From an uncultured Oscillospiraceae bacterium (GTDB taxonomy: Bacteria > Bacillota > Clostridia > Oscillospirales > Oscillospiraceae): a stretch of DNA of 64,000 nucleotides. Shown here one piece after another: positions 24,923 through 32,324 of the stretch; position 1 is the stretch's first letter; every line of letters begins with the position of its first letter. The notes below the pieces were generated by a model. The model was given only the letters and a program-made list of their open reading frames with translations, did not search any database and was not told where the DNA came from. The DNA is taken from NCBI GenBank assembly GCA_934613505.1, contig CAKTTB010000004.1:1-64000 (forward strand). Direction: 5' to 3'. Position numbers and translations under genes: made by a program.

Positions 24923-25327
24923 ATGTACCCGAAGAAGAAGCCCAAGACCGACCGCGAGCGGTTCTATGACGCATTCGGCAAAAAGGTCGGCTGCACGCCG
25001 GAGCAGTATCTGCGCCGCAAGCTTGCCGGCGGCATGCCGGAGGCGGAGCTGAAGCGGCTTTACGATATGCTGGCGATCGAGATCGCCATGAAGGTGCGCT
25101 GCACCGCCGTCCGCTATGACACGCTGCAGCTTGCCGGAGCCACCGAGACGGCGGCGGAGCGCCATGTCCGCCGGGCGTCCACGCATGAGGTCCCGACCTG
25201 CGCGCGCTGCGGCGCGCGGATGGTGCTGCGCACCGGCCAGTCCGGCGCACGCAAGGGGCAGAAATTCTGGGGCTGCTCCAACTATCCGGCCTGCCGGTAT
25301 ACCAAAAATCTGGAAGAGGACGCATGA
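24923..25327 (+). CDS. Topoisomerase-type C4 zinc-finger protein
   Basis: A 134-residue protein with a C-terminal zinc finger of the topoisomerase I tail type (CARCGARM ... GCSNYPACRYT, four cysteines) and a basic, helical N-terminal half starting MYPKKKPKTDR. Such stand-alone fingers bind single-stranded DNA. I start at 24923 because AAAAGGAGGG is 8 bases upstream. Its stop overlaps the truA start (ATGA), so the two are co-translated. Confidence 0.8.
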   Translation: MYPKKKPKTDRERFYDAFGKKVGCTPEQYLRRKLAGGMPEAELKRLYDMLAIEIAMKVRCTAVRYDTLQLAGATETAAERHVRRASTHEVPTCARCGARMVLRTGQSGARKGQKFWGCSNYPACRYTKNLEEDA

Positions 25328-26058
25328 AAAACTTCAAATTCATCATCAGCTACGACGGCTCCCGCTATTCCGGCTGGGAGCGCCAGCCGGGCCGCGAGAC
25401 CATTCAGGGCAAGCTCGAGACCGTCCTGACGCGCATGTGCGGCGCGGACGTGCAGGTCATCGGCGCGGGACGCACCGACGCGGGCGTCCACGCGAAGGCG
25501 ATGGCCGCCAACGCATACATGGACACGGAAAAAACGCCCGACGAGGTGCGCGATTACATGAATCACTACCTGCCGGACGATATCTGCGTGCAGGAGGCAA
25601 AGCTCGCCGCCGACCGCTTCCACGCGCGCTACCGCGCCGTCGGCAAGCTCTATACCTACACCTGCTATGTCGGCGATACCAAGCCGGTCTTCAACCGCAA
25701 ATACGTGACCGTGCTGGATTACCAGCCCGATCTTGCCGCCATGCAGTGCGCGGCGGAATATCTGACCGGCGAACACGACTATAAAAGCTTCTGCTCAAAC
25801 CCGCAGATGAAAAAATCCACCGTGCGGATCGTCGATTCCATCGAGATCGTCCGGCGGAAGGAGTACATCTATTTTAATTATCACGGCACCGGCTTCCTGC
25901 AGAACATGGTCCGCATCCTGACCGGGACGCTTCTGGAGGTCGGGCAGGGCAAACGCACGCCGGAGAGCGTGAAAGCCGCCCTCGAAGCCAGAGACCGCAC
26001 CCGGGCCGGCTACACCGCACCGCCGCAGGGACTGTGTCTGATGCGGGTGGATTATTAA
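25324..26058 (+). CDS. truA: tRNA pseudouridine(38-40) synthase
   Basis: Isomerises uridines 38-40 in the anticodon arm of tRNA. The 244 residues include the catalytic Asp in GAGRTDAGVHA (around residue 52), FHARY, and the C-terminal GTGFLQNMVRILTGTLLEVG segment. Overlaps the preceding gene by four bases. Confidence 0.96.
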   Translation: MKNFKFIISYDGSRYSGWERQPGRETIQGKLETVLTRMCGADVQVIGAGRTDAGVHAKAMAANAYMDTEKTPDEVRDYMNHYLPDDICVQEAKLAADRFHARYRAVGKLYTYTCYVGDTKPVFNRKYVTVLDYQPDLAAMQCAAEYLTGEHDYKSFCSNPQMKKSTVRIVDSIEIVRRKEYIYFNYHGTGFLQNMVRILTGTLLEVGQGKRTPESVKAALEARDRTRAGYTAPPQGLCLMRVDY

Positions 26059-26070
26059 GGAAGGAAAGCT

Positions 26071-26099
26071 TCTTGGCTCTCCCAGAGGGAGAGCCAAGG
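26071..26099. repeat. Terminal-hairpin fragment of the CTTGGCTCTCCC element
   Basis: CTTGGCTCTCCC and GGGAGAGCCAAG form a perfect hairpin around AGA. Only the element terminus is present. It lies between convergent truA and trmO and could serve as their terminator. Confidence 0.7.
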
Positions 26100-26117
26100 G
26101 GAGCGGTTTTTCACGCC

Positions 26118-26795
26118 CTACAGCCGCACGACCTCCACCACCGTCACCGTCCGTTCCCGGATCTGGAACCGCACGTCGAAGCCCGCGAAATTAAACCCGT
26201 ACCGCCGCTCCGGGTCGTGCTGATAGCCGGGGATCGGCCCGCAGGCGAGGGCCTGCCGCAGCCCCTCGCGCTTTTCCTCCGGGATCATCGCCTCCAGCTC
26301 CGGCGGGAAAACGACCGCGAGCGGCTCGGCGTCGCGCCGGCCGTCAAAGCCGTCGACGGCCTCGGGGTGGCTGTCGGCGTAGGGCAGATACGGCTTAATA
26401 TCATAGATCGGCGTGCCGCTCACCAGATCCGCGCCCGCCACATACAGGACCGGGCCGTCCTTCGCGTGGAGGTCGGCCTTTATCAGCTTCACGCACGAAA
26501 GCCCCAGCGGGTTCGGCCGGAAGGGCGAGCGCGTGGCAAATACGCCCACGCGCGTCTTGCCGCCGAGCTTCGGCGGCAGCACCGTCGGCGACCATCCGGC
26601 CCCGGCCACCTTGTCAAATTCCCAGATGAGCCACAGATGCGAAAAATCCGCGATGCCCCGCAGACAGTCGGGGTTGCGGTACGGCGGCTCAAAAACGATC
26701 GTGGAAACCAGCCCGGACGCCAGTCCGGACTGCCGCGGGACGCCGAACTTCGTCGGAAAATCGGTCCGGATGCGCGCGATAGGCTCTATTTGCAT
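26118..26795 (-). CDS. trmO: tRNA (t6A37) N6-methyltransferase
   Basis: TrmO/TsaA (YaeB) family, SAM-dependent methylation of threonylcarbamoyladenosine at tRNA position 37. It has 225 residues with an N-terminal beta-barrel domain: PRQSGLA, LWLIWEFD, ATRSPFRPNPLGLS and GTPIYDIKPYLPYADS are family hallmarks. The C-terminal domain (about 160-225) is the usual TsaA extension. It is the second tRNA-modification gene here, convergent with truA. Confidence 0.9.
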   Translation of the reverse strand: MQIEPIARIRTDFPTKFGVPRQSGLASGLVSTIVFEPPYRNPDCLRGIADFSHLWLIWEFDKVAGAGWSPTVLPPKLGGKTRVGVFATRSPFRPNPLGLSCVKLIKADLHAKDGPVLYVAGADLVSGTPIYDIKPYLPYADSHPEAVDGFDGRRDAEPLAVVFPPELEAMIPEEKREGLRQALACGPIPGYQHDPERRYGFNFAGFDVRFQIRERTVTVVEVVRL

Positions 26796-26865
26796 AAGAA
26801 AGCACCTGCTTCGTTCAGAATCTTTCCTGTATCATACCACACGCCGAGGAAAAGTCAAAATTCGT

Positions 26866-26894
26866 TTTACTTTTCACAGGAATTGGAGTAAAAT
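26866..26894 (+). promoter_or_regulatory. greA promoter
   Basis: -35 TTTACT (26866-26871), 17 bases, -10 TAAAAT (26889-26894), 27 bases before greA. Confidence 0.6.
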
Positions 26895-26921
26895 AAACCC
26901 TGCACAGGAGGTGCAGAAGCA

Positions 26922-27425
26922 ATGAATGACGAATTGACAGCTGTTGATATCAAAAAGATGGAGCAGGAGGTCGAATACCGCCGGCTGGAGCTGCGGCCGA
27001 AGCTGCTGGAGGACGTCAAGACCGCCCGCGAATTTGGCGATCTGAGCGAGAATTTCGAATATAAGGCGGCCAAACGCGAAAAAAGCCGCAACGACAGCCG
27101 CATCCGCTATCTCGAGCGCATGATCAAGACCGCGAAGGTCATCGACGCGTCTTCAAAGCCCGACGAGATCGGCCTGTTCGATAAAGTCACCATTTATATA
27201 GAAGAGGACGACGAAGAGCAGACCATCGAGCTGGTCACCACCCTCCGCCAGAACGCGCTCAAGGGTCTCATCAGCAAGGAATCCCCCGTCGGCAAAGCCG
27301 TTATGGGCCATAAAACCGGCGACCGCGTGACCGTCCACGTCAATGACACCTACAGCTACGACATCGTGATCCGCAGCGTCCAGAAGGGCGCCGACGACGA
27401 ATCTCTCCCCATCAGCACCTATTGA
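26922..27425 (+). CDS. greA: Transcription elongation factor GreA/GreB family
   Basis: Rescues backtracked RNA polymerase by stimulating transcript cleavage. The 167 residues have the N-terminal coiled coil with the acidic tip (REFGDLSENFEYKAAKREK, about 37-55) and a C-terminal FKBP-like domain ending with the SPVGKAVMGHKTGD segment. The C-terminus is slightly longer than usual (about 10 residues). The AGGAGG site lies 8-10 bases upstream. Confidence 0.93.
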   Translation: MNDELTAVDIKKMEQEVEYRRLELRPKLLEDVKTAREFGDLSENFEYKAAKREKSRNDSRIRYLERMIKTAKVIDASSKPDEIGLFDKVTIYIEEDDEEQTIELVTTLRQNALKGLISKESPVGKAVMGHKTGDRVTVHVNDTYSYDIVIRSVQKGADDESLPISTY

Positions 27426-27435
27426 CCCCGCACCC

Positions 27436-27555
27436 TTGACAAATCCGGGGGAAATAACCAAGGCCCCTCGACAAGCGGTTTGGCCCCGGTTGAATGCTGA
27501 TTCTTAAACTATGTTAAGAAACCGTCACTTTGCCGAGTGGCGGTTTCTGTTTTTG
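27436..27555. pseudogene. Decayed copy of the convergent peptide/antisense unit
   Basis: Homologous to the left part of the units at 31812 and 32133. It keeps TTGACA (27436-27441) but lacks the -10 box, keeps GACAAGCGGTTTGG and the hairpin GAAACCGTCACT / AGTGGCGGTTTC (27518-27547). On the minus strand only the peptide end RNRHSAK-stop survives; the start, ribosome site and right promoter are gone. So neither RNA should be made as in the full units. Confidence 0.75.
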
Positions 27556-27568
27556 CAGGCACATCCCC

Positions 27569-27880
27569 CTTGGCTCTCCCTCCGGGAGAGCTGTCGCCGG
27601 AGGCGGCTGAGAGGGCCTTGGCAGTCACGTTCAGCGTATACCCTCTCCGGCCTCGCTTCGCTCGGCCACCTCTCCCAAAGGGAGAGGCAAGGGAAGGGCG
27701 CTTGGCTCTCCCTCTGGGAGAGCTGTCGCCGCAGGCGGCTGAGAGGGCCTTGGCAGCCGCGTTCAGCGTATACCCTCTCCGGCCTCGCTTCGCTCGGCCA
27801 CCTCTCCCAAAGGGAGAGGCAAGGGAAGGGCACTTGGCTCTCCCTCCGGGAGAGCTGTCGCCGCAGGCGGCTGAGAGGGG
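27569..27880. repeat. Tandem array of 123-bp MITE-like elements
   Basis: Two complete units (27569-27691, 27701-27823) and a third truncated one (27833-27880) repeat with an exact 132-bp period, including a 9-bp spacer. Each unit starts CTTGGCTCTCCC and ends GGGAGAGGCAAG (11 of 12 inverted), and each end is itself a hairpin. Open frames that read through it are by-products of the repeat. The rest of 27426-28032 holds the decayed unit and the S-layer promoter. Confidence 0.85.
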
Positions 27881-27937
27881 ATTTTCTGTTACATACCCCC
27901 GCAATGTTACAGTTAAATTACAAACGCCGCGAACCGC

Positions 27938-28009
27938 TTGACGAATGGGGGCGGATGCGCTAAGATGCAAGTACAAATTACACAGGGGGCCATCTGGCCG
28001 CGTGTGTAA
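27938..28009 (+). promoter_or_regulatory. S-layer gene promoter and 5' hairpin
   Basis: TTGACG (27938-27943), 17 bases, TAAGAT (27961-27966). The leader then forms a hairpin, TTACAC...GTGTAA with an inner GGCC/GGCC, at about 27975-28008. 5' stems commonly stabilise very abundant mRNAs such as surface-layer transcripts. Confidence 0.65.
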
Positions 28010-28032
28010 AATTAAAACAGGAGGAAATCCAA

Positions 28033-30825
28033 ATGAAGAATCTGAAGAAGGTTCTTGCACTGGTTCTGGCGGTTGTCATGATTCTTGGCACCATCGCTAC
28101 TGCTAGTGCAGTGACCTACACGGATGTCAAGGCTGACGACACTTACGCCGAAGCTATCGATATCCTGTCCAACCTCAAGATCCTGGACGGCTTCAAGGTC
28201 TCGGACGATAAGTACGAGTTCAGAGCTGACGGGACCCTCACCCGTGCCCAGGCGGCTAAGATTGTGGCTATCGTCCACAACGCAGCTACCAACGGCAAGA
28301 TCCAGTCCGACATCGCTGATCTGTACGCCAACGCACAGAATCCGTTCGTCGACTGCAACGGCAACTGGGCTCTGCCCTACATCAACTACTGCCGCATCAC
28401 CGGCCTGGCTGATGGCATGACCGCTACCACCTACGCTCCGAAGCGTGAGGTCACCGGCGTTCAGTTCCTCAAGCTGATGCTCACCACCCTGAACTTCGAC
28501 ACCTCGAAGGAAGGCTACACCGGCACCGGCTGGGACATCAACGTCCTGAACCGCGCCAACGAGATCGGCCTGACCGCTGGTCTGGCTGACGGCTGGAAGG
28601 CTATCGCACCTGTCAAGCGTGGCGAAGCTGCTCAGATCCTTGTCAACGCTCTGACCGCTTACCTGGTCGAGTACGGCACCAAGATCAAGGCTCCCTCCAC
28701 CATCGACTACAGCCCTGTTGCTGAGAGCAAGGCATCTGCCGAGTATGGTATTGCCTACCGCGCAGCTCAGGACAAGTACATCAAGGACGCATATGCTGCC
28801 GCTCAGAAGGCTGGCAAGACCCTGACTGCTGACGACATCGCTGCTATCGAAGAAGCTGCTGATGACGCTGGCATCAAGGCTGGCAAGGCTGCATATGACA
28901 AGGTCATGGCTAAGTTCGGCGCTACCGGCATGTTCGACGTTGCTTTCGTCTCCAAGGAGACCGTCAACAAGACTGGCCTGACCCTCGCTTCCAAGATGGG
29001 CATCACCGTCAAGGCTGACAACGACAAGTTCATGCGTCCGGGCACCAGATGGACCTACAAGTCCTGGAGCAAGTTCTACATGGACACCGCCAAGGCTACT
29101 TACAACACCGCTGTTTCCGTCTGCGACGTTCTGAAGGCTTACGGCGTTGCTGAGAGCGATCCCACCAAGATCACTGCTAATGTCTACACCGACGGTGTCA
29201 TGGGCATCGCTGGCGAAGATACCTTCGCAGCGACCCACGCAGGCACTGCCAGAAGCTGCAAGAAGGACACCATTGGCTGCCAGGGCGTTCTGACGCAGGT
29301 CTGGAAGGTCGGTACGGAATATCGTATCACCGAGATCCACTACTTCCTCGCTCAGGTTGAGACTGTCAACAAGGCTACCCACAATGCTGCCGCTACCAGC
29401 AATGTGATTGTCGCTGTCGACGATGCCGCTACTCCGCACACCCACCGCGGCCACGTTGTTAACCAGACGATTGATGGCAACGACTTTGCAAAGGATACCT
29501 ATGTGATCGTTACGATCTCCCGTATCGACAATAAGACCAACAGCAGCTTCAATGTTGCAGCTGGTTATGACAAAGACTACGGCGCTCAGGTCGTTGATGT
29601 CGCTGCTGCTGAGATCAAGACCGGCAAGCTGACCGGTTCCGCGATCAATGTTGAGCCGACCGTCACCAAGATCGACGGCACCTCCTACAAGGATGCTTGC
29701 CAGTTTGTCTATGGCTATGCTACTTCCAAGCTGGCTTACAACAACGGCACGACCTTCGACTTCGCTATGGATCCGTTCGGCAATGTCATCGGCGTTGTTG
29801 AGCACACCGACAGCAAGACCTATGTTGTCATCGACAAGACTTGGAATGCTAACGCAGAAGCTTCCGGCGACATGCTGAACGCTGCTGTTCTCGTTGACTT
29901 CGACGCTAAGCCGACCGACAAGATTTTCGTTGATAAGCTGACCGACTGGGTGAAGGCTTACGACGATGCTTCCCTCAACAGCCTGCTGATGACCGCCGCT
30001 CAGAAGAACACTCGCTGGGCTGGTGAGATCTTCACCTACACTGTGAACAAGGATGGCAAGTATGTCCTGACCTACACTGCCAACAAGTTCGAGAGCGACG
30101 CATTTGTCAGCTACAAGAAGGGCGAAGCTTGGGTTGATTATGATGTTAACGGCACATCCTATGGCGTTAAGATCAACAACGCTACCAAGTTCCTCGTCAA
30201 GGACGTCACCGGCGAGTACAAGGCTTACACCGGCTATGCTGGCCTGCCTGCTCTGACTGGTTCTACCATCGACTTTGTTGTTGATGATAACAACTATGCT
30301 GAGTATGTTTACATCACCGGCGCTGCTTACGAGAGCGACAAGGTCACCGGCTTCGTGATCAACAATGGCCCGTGGGACAACGAATGGGTTGACACCAAGA
30401 CCGGCATCACCTACGAGCTGAAGACTGTCTACGTTAACGGCGAAGCTACCATTGTCCGTCTGAGCCACGCTGCTGACGATGAAGGCGCTATCAACGGCAC
30501 CGGCTTCTACACCTTCAAGACTGAGGTCGACAAGAACGGCGTCATGATCTACAAGGTTGATGCCTTCAGCCCTGTTGATAACGATGATCTGCACACTGTC
30601 AAGAGCTTCGACAAGGGCGTTCTGGAAACCACCGATGGCCAGGCAGTCGTTTTGGACGAAATTCCGGTCTACCTCGTTGAGATGGCTGGCCTGACTGTTG
30701 GCACGACGGATGATCTGACCGAGAAGGACGGCAGAAAGATCTACATGCACTACGAACTCGAGAAGGGTGAGTATGTCCTGAAGGCTATCTACGTCATGCT
30801 CGACGGCGTAGTTCCCAACAAGTAA
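28033..30825 (+). CDS. S-layer homology (SLH) domain surface protein
   Basis: A secreted 930-residue protein, probably the main surface-layer or an abundant cell-wall protein. A signal peptide (MKNLKKVLALVLAVVMILG, cut after ASA near residue 26) is followed by three SLH repeats (about 28-215: YTDVKADDTYAEAIDIL, FRADGTLTRAQAAKIV, VKRGEAAQILVNAL). These bind secondary cell-wall polymer. The remaining 700 residues are Lys/Asp/Thr-rich with no motif I recognise. Codon use (GCT, AAG, GTT, ACC) differs from neighbours and fits very high expression. GGAGGAAAT precedes the start. Confidence 0.9.
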   Translation: MKNLKKVLALVLAVVMILGTIATASAVTYTDVKADDTYAEAIDILSNLKILDGFKVSDDKYEFRADGTLTRAQAAKIVAIVHNAATNGKIQSDIADLYANAQNPFVDCNGNWALPYINYCRITGLADGMTATTYAPKREVTGVQFLKLMLTTLNFDTSKEGYTGTGWDINVLNRANEIGLTAGLADGWKAIAPVKRGEAAQILVNALTAYLVEYGTKIKAPSTIDYSPVAESKASAEYGIAYRAAQDKYIKDAYAAAQKAGKTLTADDIAAIEEAADDAGIKAGKAAYDKVMAKFGATGMFDVAFVSKETVNKTGLTLASKMGITVKADNDKFMRPGTRWTYKSWSKFYMDTAKATYNTAVSVCDVLKAYGVAESDPTKITANVYTDGVMGIAGEDTFAATHAGTARSCKKDTIGCQGVLTQVWKVGTEYRITEIHYFLAQVETVNKATHNAAATSNVIVAVDDAATPHTHRGHVVNQTIDGNDFAKDTYVIVTISRIDNKTNSSFNVAAGYDKDYGAQVVDVAAAEIKTGKLTGSAINVEPTVTKIDGTSYKDACQFVYGYATSKLAYNNGTTFDFAMDPFGNVIGVVEHTDSKTYVVIDKTWNANAEASGDMLNAAVLVDFDAKPTDKIFVDKLTDWVKAYDDASLNSLLMTAAQKNTRWAGEIFTYTVNKDGKYVLTYTANKFESDAFVSYKKGEAWVDYDVNGTSYGVKINNATKFLVKDVTGEYKAYTGYAGLPALTGSTIDFVVDDNNYAEYVYITGAAYESDKVTGFVINNGPWDNEWVDTKTGITYELKTVYVNGEATIVRLSHAADDEGAINGTGFYTFKTEVDKNGVMIYKVDAFSPVDNDDLHTVKSFDKGVLETTDGQAVVLDEIPVYLVEMAGLTVGTTDDLTEKDGRKIYMHYELEKGEYVLKAIYVMLDGVVPNK

Positions 30826-30853
30826 TCTGAGATTTCCTACCTGAAACCCCAGC

Positions 30854-30886
30854 AAAAAGAGAGACCCCTTCGGGGGTCTCTTTTTT
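30854..30886 (+). terminator. Terminator of the S-layer gene
   Basis: GAGACCCC / GGGGTCTC with a TTCG loop, an A-tract before and TTTTTT after: a strong intrinsic terminator. Confidence 0.92.
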
Positions 30887-30945
30887 GCGCCCCGCCGTCC
30901 CTCCGCCTCCTCGCACCAACCCCACTTGCCTCTCCCGCACCCATT

Positions 30946-31189
30946 CTTGCCTCTCCCTTTGGGAGAGGTGTCTGAGCGCAGCGAAGACGGAGAGGGTACG
31001 CGCTGTCGAAGCTCCGCCGTCCCTCCGCCTCCTCGCACCAACCCCACTTGCCTCTCCCGCACCCATTCTTGCCTCTCCCTTTGGGAGAGGTGTCTGAGCG
31101 CAGCGAAGACGGAGAGGGTACGCGCTGTCGAAGCTCCGCCAGCCCTCCCAGTCACCTCCGGCACCACCTCTCCCAAAGGGAGAGCCAAG
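30946..31189. repeat. Composite CTTGCCTCTCCC repeat, tandem 122-bp duplication
   Basis: A 122-bp segment (30892-31013) is repeated exactly next to itself (31014-31135). Each copy carries an element left end (CTTGCCTCTCCC at 30946 and 31068). A right end closes the array at 31178-31189 (GGGAGAGCCAAG). There is no gene between 30826 and 31317. Confidence 0.8.
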
Positions 31190-31260
31190 CAGGGGACAGT
31201 CCTTGTTTCATTTGATTTCGTGTGATAAGATAGAACCAGATCGGTGTCCCGCGCGCGCCC

Positions 31261-31724
31261 CTTGCCTCTCCCCTTGGGAGAGGTGGCCGAGCACAGCGAG
31301 GACGGAGAGGGTATACAATGACCATACCAAAAGACAACGCCCAATTAGAAAATGCCCGCCAGCTCCGCAGGGAACTGACACCCCACGAACGGAAGCTCTG
31401 GTATCTTTTCCTGCGCAAATATCCGGTCAAGATCTACAAACAGCGGATCATCGGCGGCTTCATCGTGGACTTTTACTGCGCCGCGGCCAGACTGGTCATT
31501 GAATTGGACGGCTCTCAGCATTATGAACCACAGGCGCTTGCATATGATGCTGAACGTTCGCAATTCCTGACGAATCTTGGCTTGGAAGTTCTGCGATTCA
31601 CCAACCGGGAGATCGACAGGGATTTTCGCAGTGTGTGCACACAAATTGATCTTACCATTCAAAAAAGACTGCCAAGCCCTCTCAGTCACCTCCGGTGACA
31701 GCTCTCCCAAAGGGAGAGCCAAGC
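31261..31724. mobile_element. DUF559-nuclease element with repeat termini
   Basis: A 464-bp segment. The left end CTTGCCTCTCCC...GACGGAGAGGGTATAC (31261-31316) and right end CTGCCAAGCCCTCTCAGTC...GGGAGAGCCAAG (31669-31723) match, in order and orientation, the two halves of the 122-123-bp repeats nearby. A nuclease gene fills the middle. I see no obvious target-site duplication. Confidence 0.6.
31318..31698 (+). CDS. DUF559 (Vsr/MutH-like) endonuclease-fold protein
   Basis: A 126-residue protein of the DUF559 family (PD-(D/E)XK fold). The catalytic core is visible: the Asp in GGFIVDFYCAAARL and the Glu-x-Asp... in LVIELDGSQHYE, then LRFTNREI. The start codon lies directly after the element's left end, and the last residues (PSPLSHLR) are encoded by its right end, so the gene and the repeat evolve as one unit. 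No clear ribosome site is seen. Role unknown; a part in copying or moving the element is my inference. Confidence 0.75.
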   Translation: MTIPKDNAQLENARQLRRELTPHERKLWYLFLRKYPVKIYKQRIIGGFIVDFYCAAARLVIELDGSQHYEPQALAYDAERSQFLTNLGLEVLRFTNREIDRDFRSVCTQIDLTIQKRLPSPLSHLR

Positions 31725-31773
31725 AGGGGCCTGCAGCAAAAGCGGCGCACCCCCCTTGCCTCTCCCGCACCCC

Positions 31774-31795
31774 CACTTTGCCGAGTGGCGGTTTC
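31774..31795. repeat. Fragment of the convergent-unit hairpin
   Basis: CACTTTGCCGAGTGGCGGTTTC matches the loop and 3' arm of the hairpin in the three related units, with the 5' arm cut away. It sits 17 bases before the first complete unit. Confidence 0.6.
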
Positions 31796-31811
31796 AGCTA
31801 TCTATGGCCTC

Positions 31812-31839
31812 TTGACAAATCCGGCACGTCTGTTATAAT
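31812..31839 (+). promoter_or_regulatory. Antisense promoter, unit 1
   Basis: TTGACA (31812-31817), 16 bases, TATAAT (31834-31839). Both boxes are perfect, stronger than the opposing promoter. Confidence 0.85.
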
Positions 31840-31845
31840 AAAAAT

Positions 31846-31942
31846 AGCCAAGGGCACCTCGACAAGCGGTTTGACCTCGGTTTATGAGAGCTTCAAAAAA
31901 TCATTGAAACCGTCACTTGGCCGAGTGGCGGTTTCTGCCTTT
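31846..31942 (+). ncRNA. Candidate antisense RNA, unit 1
   Basis: Predicted transcript of about 97 nt from the perfect promoter to the hairpin at 31906-31935 and the TGCCTTTAA behind it. It is complementary to the last eight codons of the peptide gene and to its mRNA 3' region. Ends are inferred from promoter and hairpin only. Confidence 0.55.
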
Positions 31943-31996
31943 AATGCAAATCGAGATCGTCAGTCCAAAGATATGGAAAGTCAATGTGATCGGCAT
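31913..31996 (-). CDS. 27-residue conserved peptide, copy 1
   Basis: Starts MPITLTFHIFG and ends RNRHSAK; the middle is hydrophobic and beta-branched with alternating polar residues, then a basic tail. AAAGGGGGG (32004-32012) lies 7 bases before ATG. It shares 22 of 27 residues with copy 2, while seven further codons differ only silently, which argues that the peptide is selected. The stop codon lies inside the shared hairpin. I do not recognise the family; a small toxin is the leading guess, other roles are open. Confidence 0.68.
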   Translation of the reverse strand: MPITLTFHIFGLTISICIKGRNRHSAK

Positions 31997-32082
31997 TTCG
32001 AATCCCCCCTTTACAAGAGGATTCCGAGGTCAAACCGCCCGTCGCTGTGTTGGTGCCCTTAGGGTTCGTAAGAACCATATTT

Positions 32083-32111
32083 ACTTTACCATATCCCGAA
32101 CAAAATGTCAA
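32083..32111 (-). promoter_or_regulatory. Peptide mRNA promoter, unit 1
   Basis: Minus strand: TTGACA (32106-32111), 17 bases, TAAAGT (32083-32088). A GGTTC / GAACC hairpin forms the expected mRNA 5' end. Confidence 0.7.
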
Positions 32112-32132
32112 ATCCCGGCGAATACGCGCCTC

Positions 32133-32160
32133 TTGACAAATCCGGGTGACCTGTTATAAT
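32133..32160 (+). promoter_or_regulatory. Antisense promoter, unit 2
   Basis: TTGACA (32133-32138), 16 bases, TATAAT (32155-32160), identical boxes and spacing to unit 1. Confidence 0.85.
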
Positions 32161-32166
32161 GAAAAT

Positions 32167-32270
32167 AGCCAAAGGCTCCGCGACAAGCGGTTTTCCTCTG
32201 GTTATGCGAAGGAAAGATGAGTCATCGACTCAAGAAACCGTCACTTGGCAGAGTGGCGGTTTCTGCTTTT
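32167..32270 (+). ncRNA. Candidate antisense RNA, unit 2
   Basis: Predicted from the promoter at 32133-32160 to the hairpin GAAACCGTCACT / AGTGGCGGTTTC (32234-32263) followed by TGCTTTT. It overlaps the end of the peptide gene on the other strand. Confidence 0.55.
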
Positions 32271-32324
32271 GATACGAATCGTGACGGTGAACCCAAAAAT
32301 ATGGAACGTCAGTGTGATCGGCAT
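32241..32324 (-). CDS. 27-residue conserved peptide, copy 2
   Basis: Same frame length, start (MPITLTFHIFG) and end (RNRHSAK) as copy 1; the centre reads FTVTIRIKS. A strong AAAGGAGGTG site (32331-32340) precedes ATG, and TCACCTC / GAGGTGA (32330-32336, 32343-32349) can fold it into a 7-bp hairpin. In copy 1 a different sequence makes the equivalent hairpin. Confidence 0.7.
   Translation of the reverse strand: MPITLTFHIFGFTVTIRIKSRNRHSAK

Larger units (their letters stand above)
31812..32111. other. Convergent peptide/antisense RNA unit, copy 1
   Basis: Exactly 300 bp, from TTGACA (31812) on the plus strand to TTGACA on the minus strand (32106-32111). In order: plus promoter, inverted-repeat arms, central hairpin at 31906-31935, minus-strand 27-aa peptide, hairpinned ribosome site, the matching arms, a 5' hairpin and the minus promoter. 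AAGGGCACC (31850-31858) is the inverse of GGTGCCCTT (32052-32060), and GCGGTTTGACCTCGG (31866-31880) of CCGAGGTCAAACCGC (32024-32038). The layout is like type I toxin-antitoxin loci. Confidence 0.7.

Noticed and set aside
27569..27880. A CRISPR-like array.
   Set aside because: The repeated unit is 123 bp with a nearly constant 9-bp spacer. CRISPR has short repeats with unique spacers, and no cas genes are present.
27509..28060. Several 100-180-codon frames across the tandem repeat, rich in LSQRE- and ERWPSE-like words.
   Set aside because: They are translations of the repeat itself in different frames and recur wherever the repeat occurs. No ribosome sites.
28012..31344. A 1110-codon open frame on the minus strand across the S-layer gene.
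   Set aside because: The plus strand has a signal peptide, SLH repeats, promoter and terminator. The minus frame runs through the terminator and repeats and has no ribosome site.
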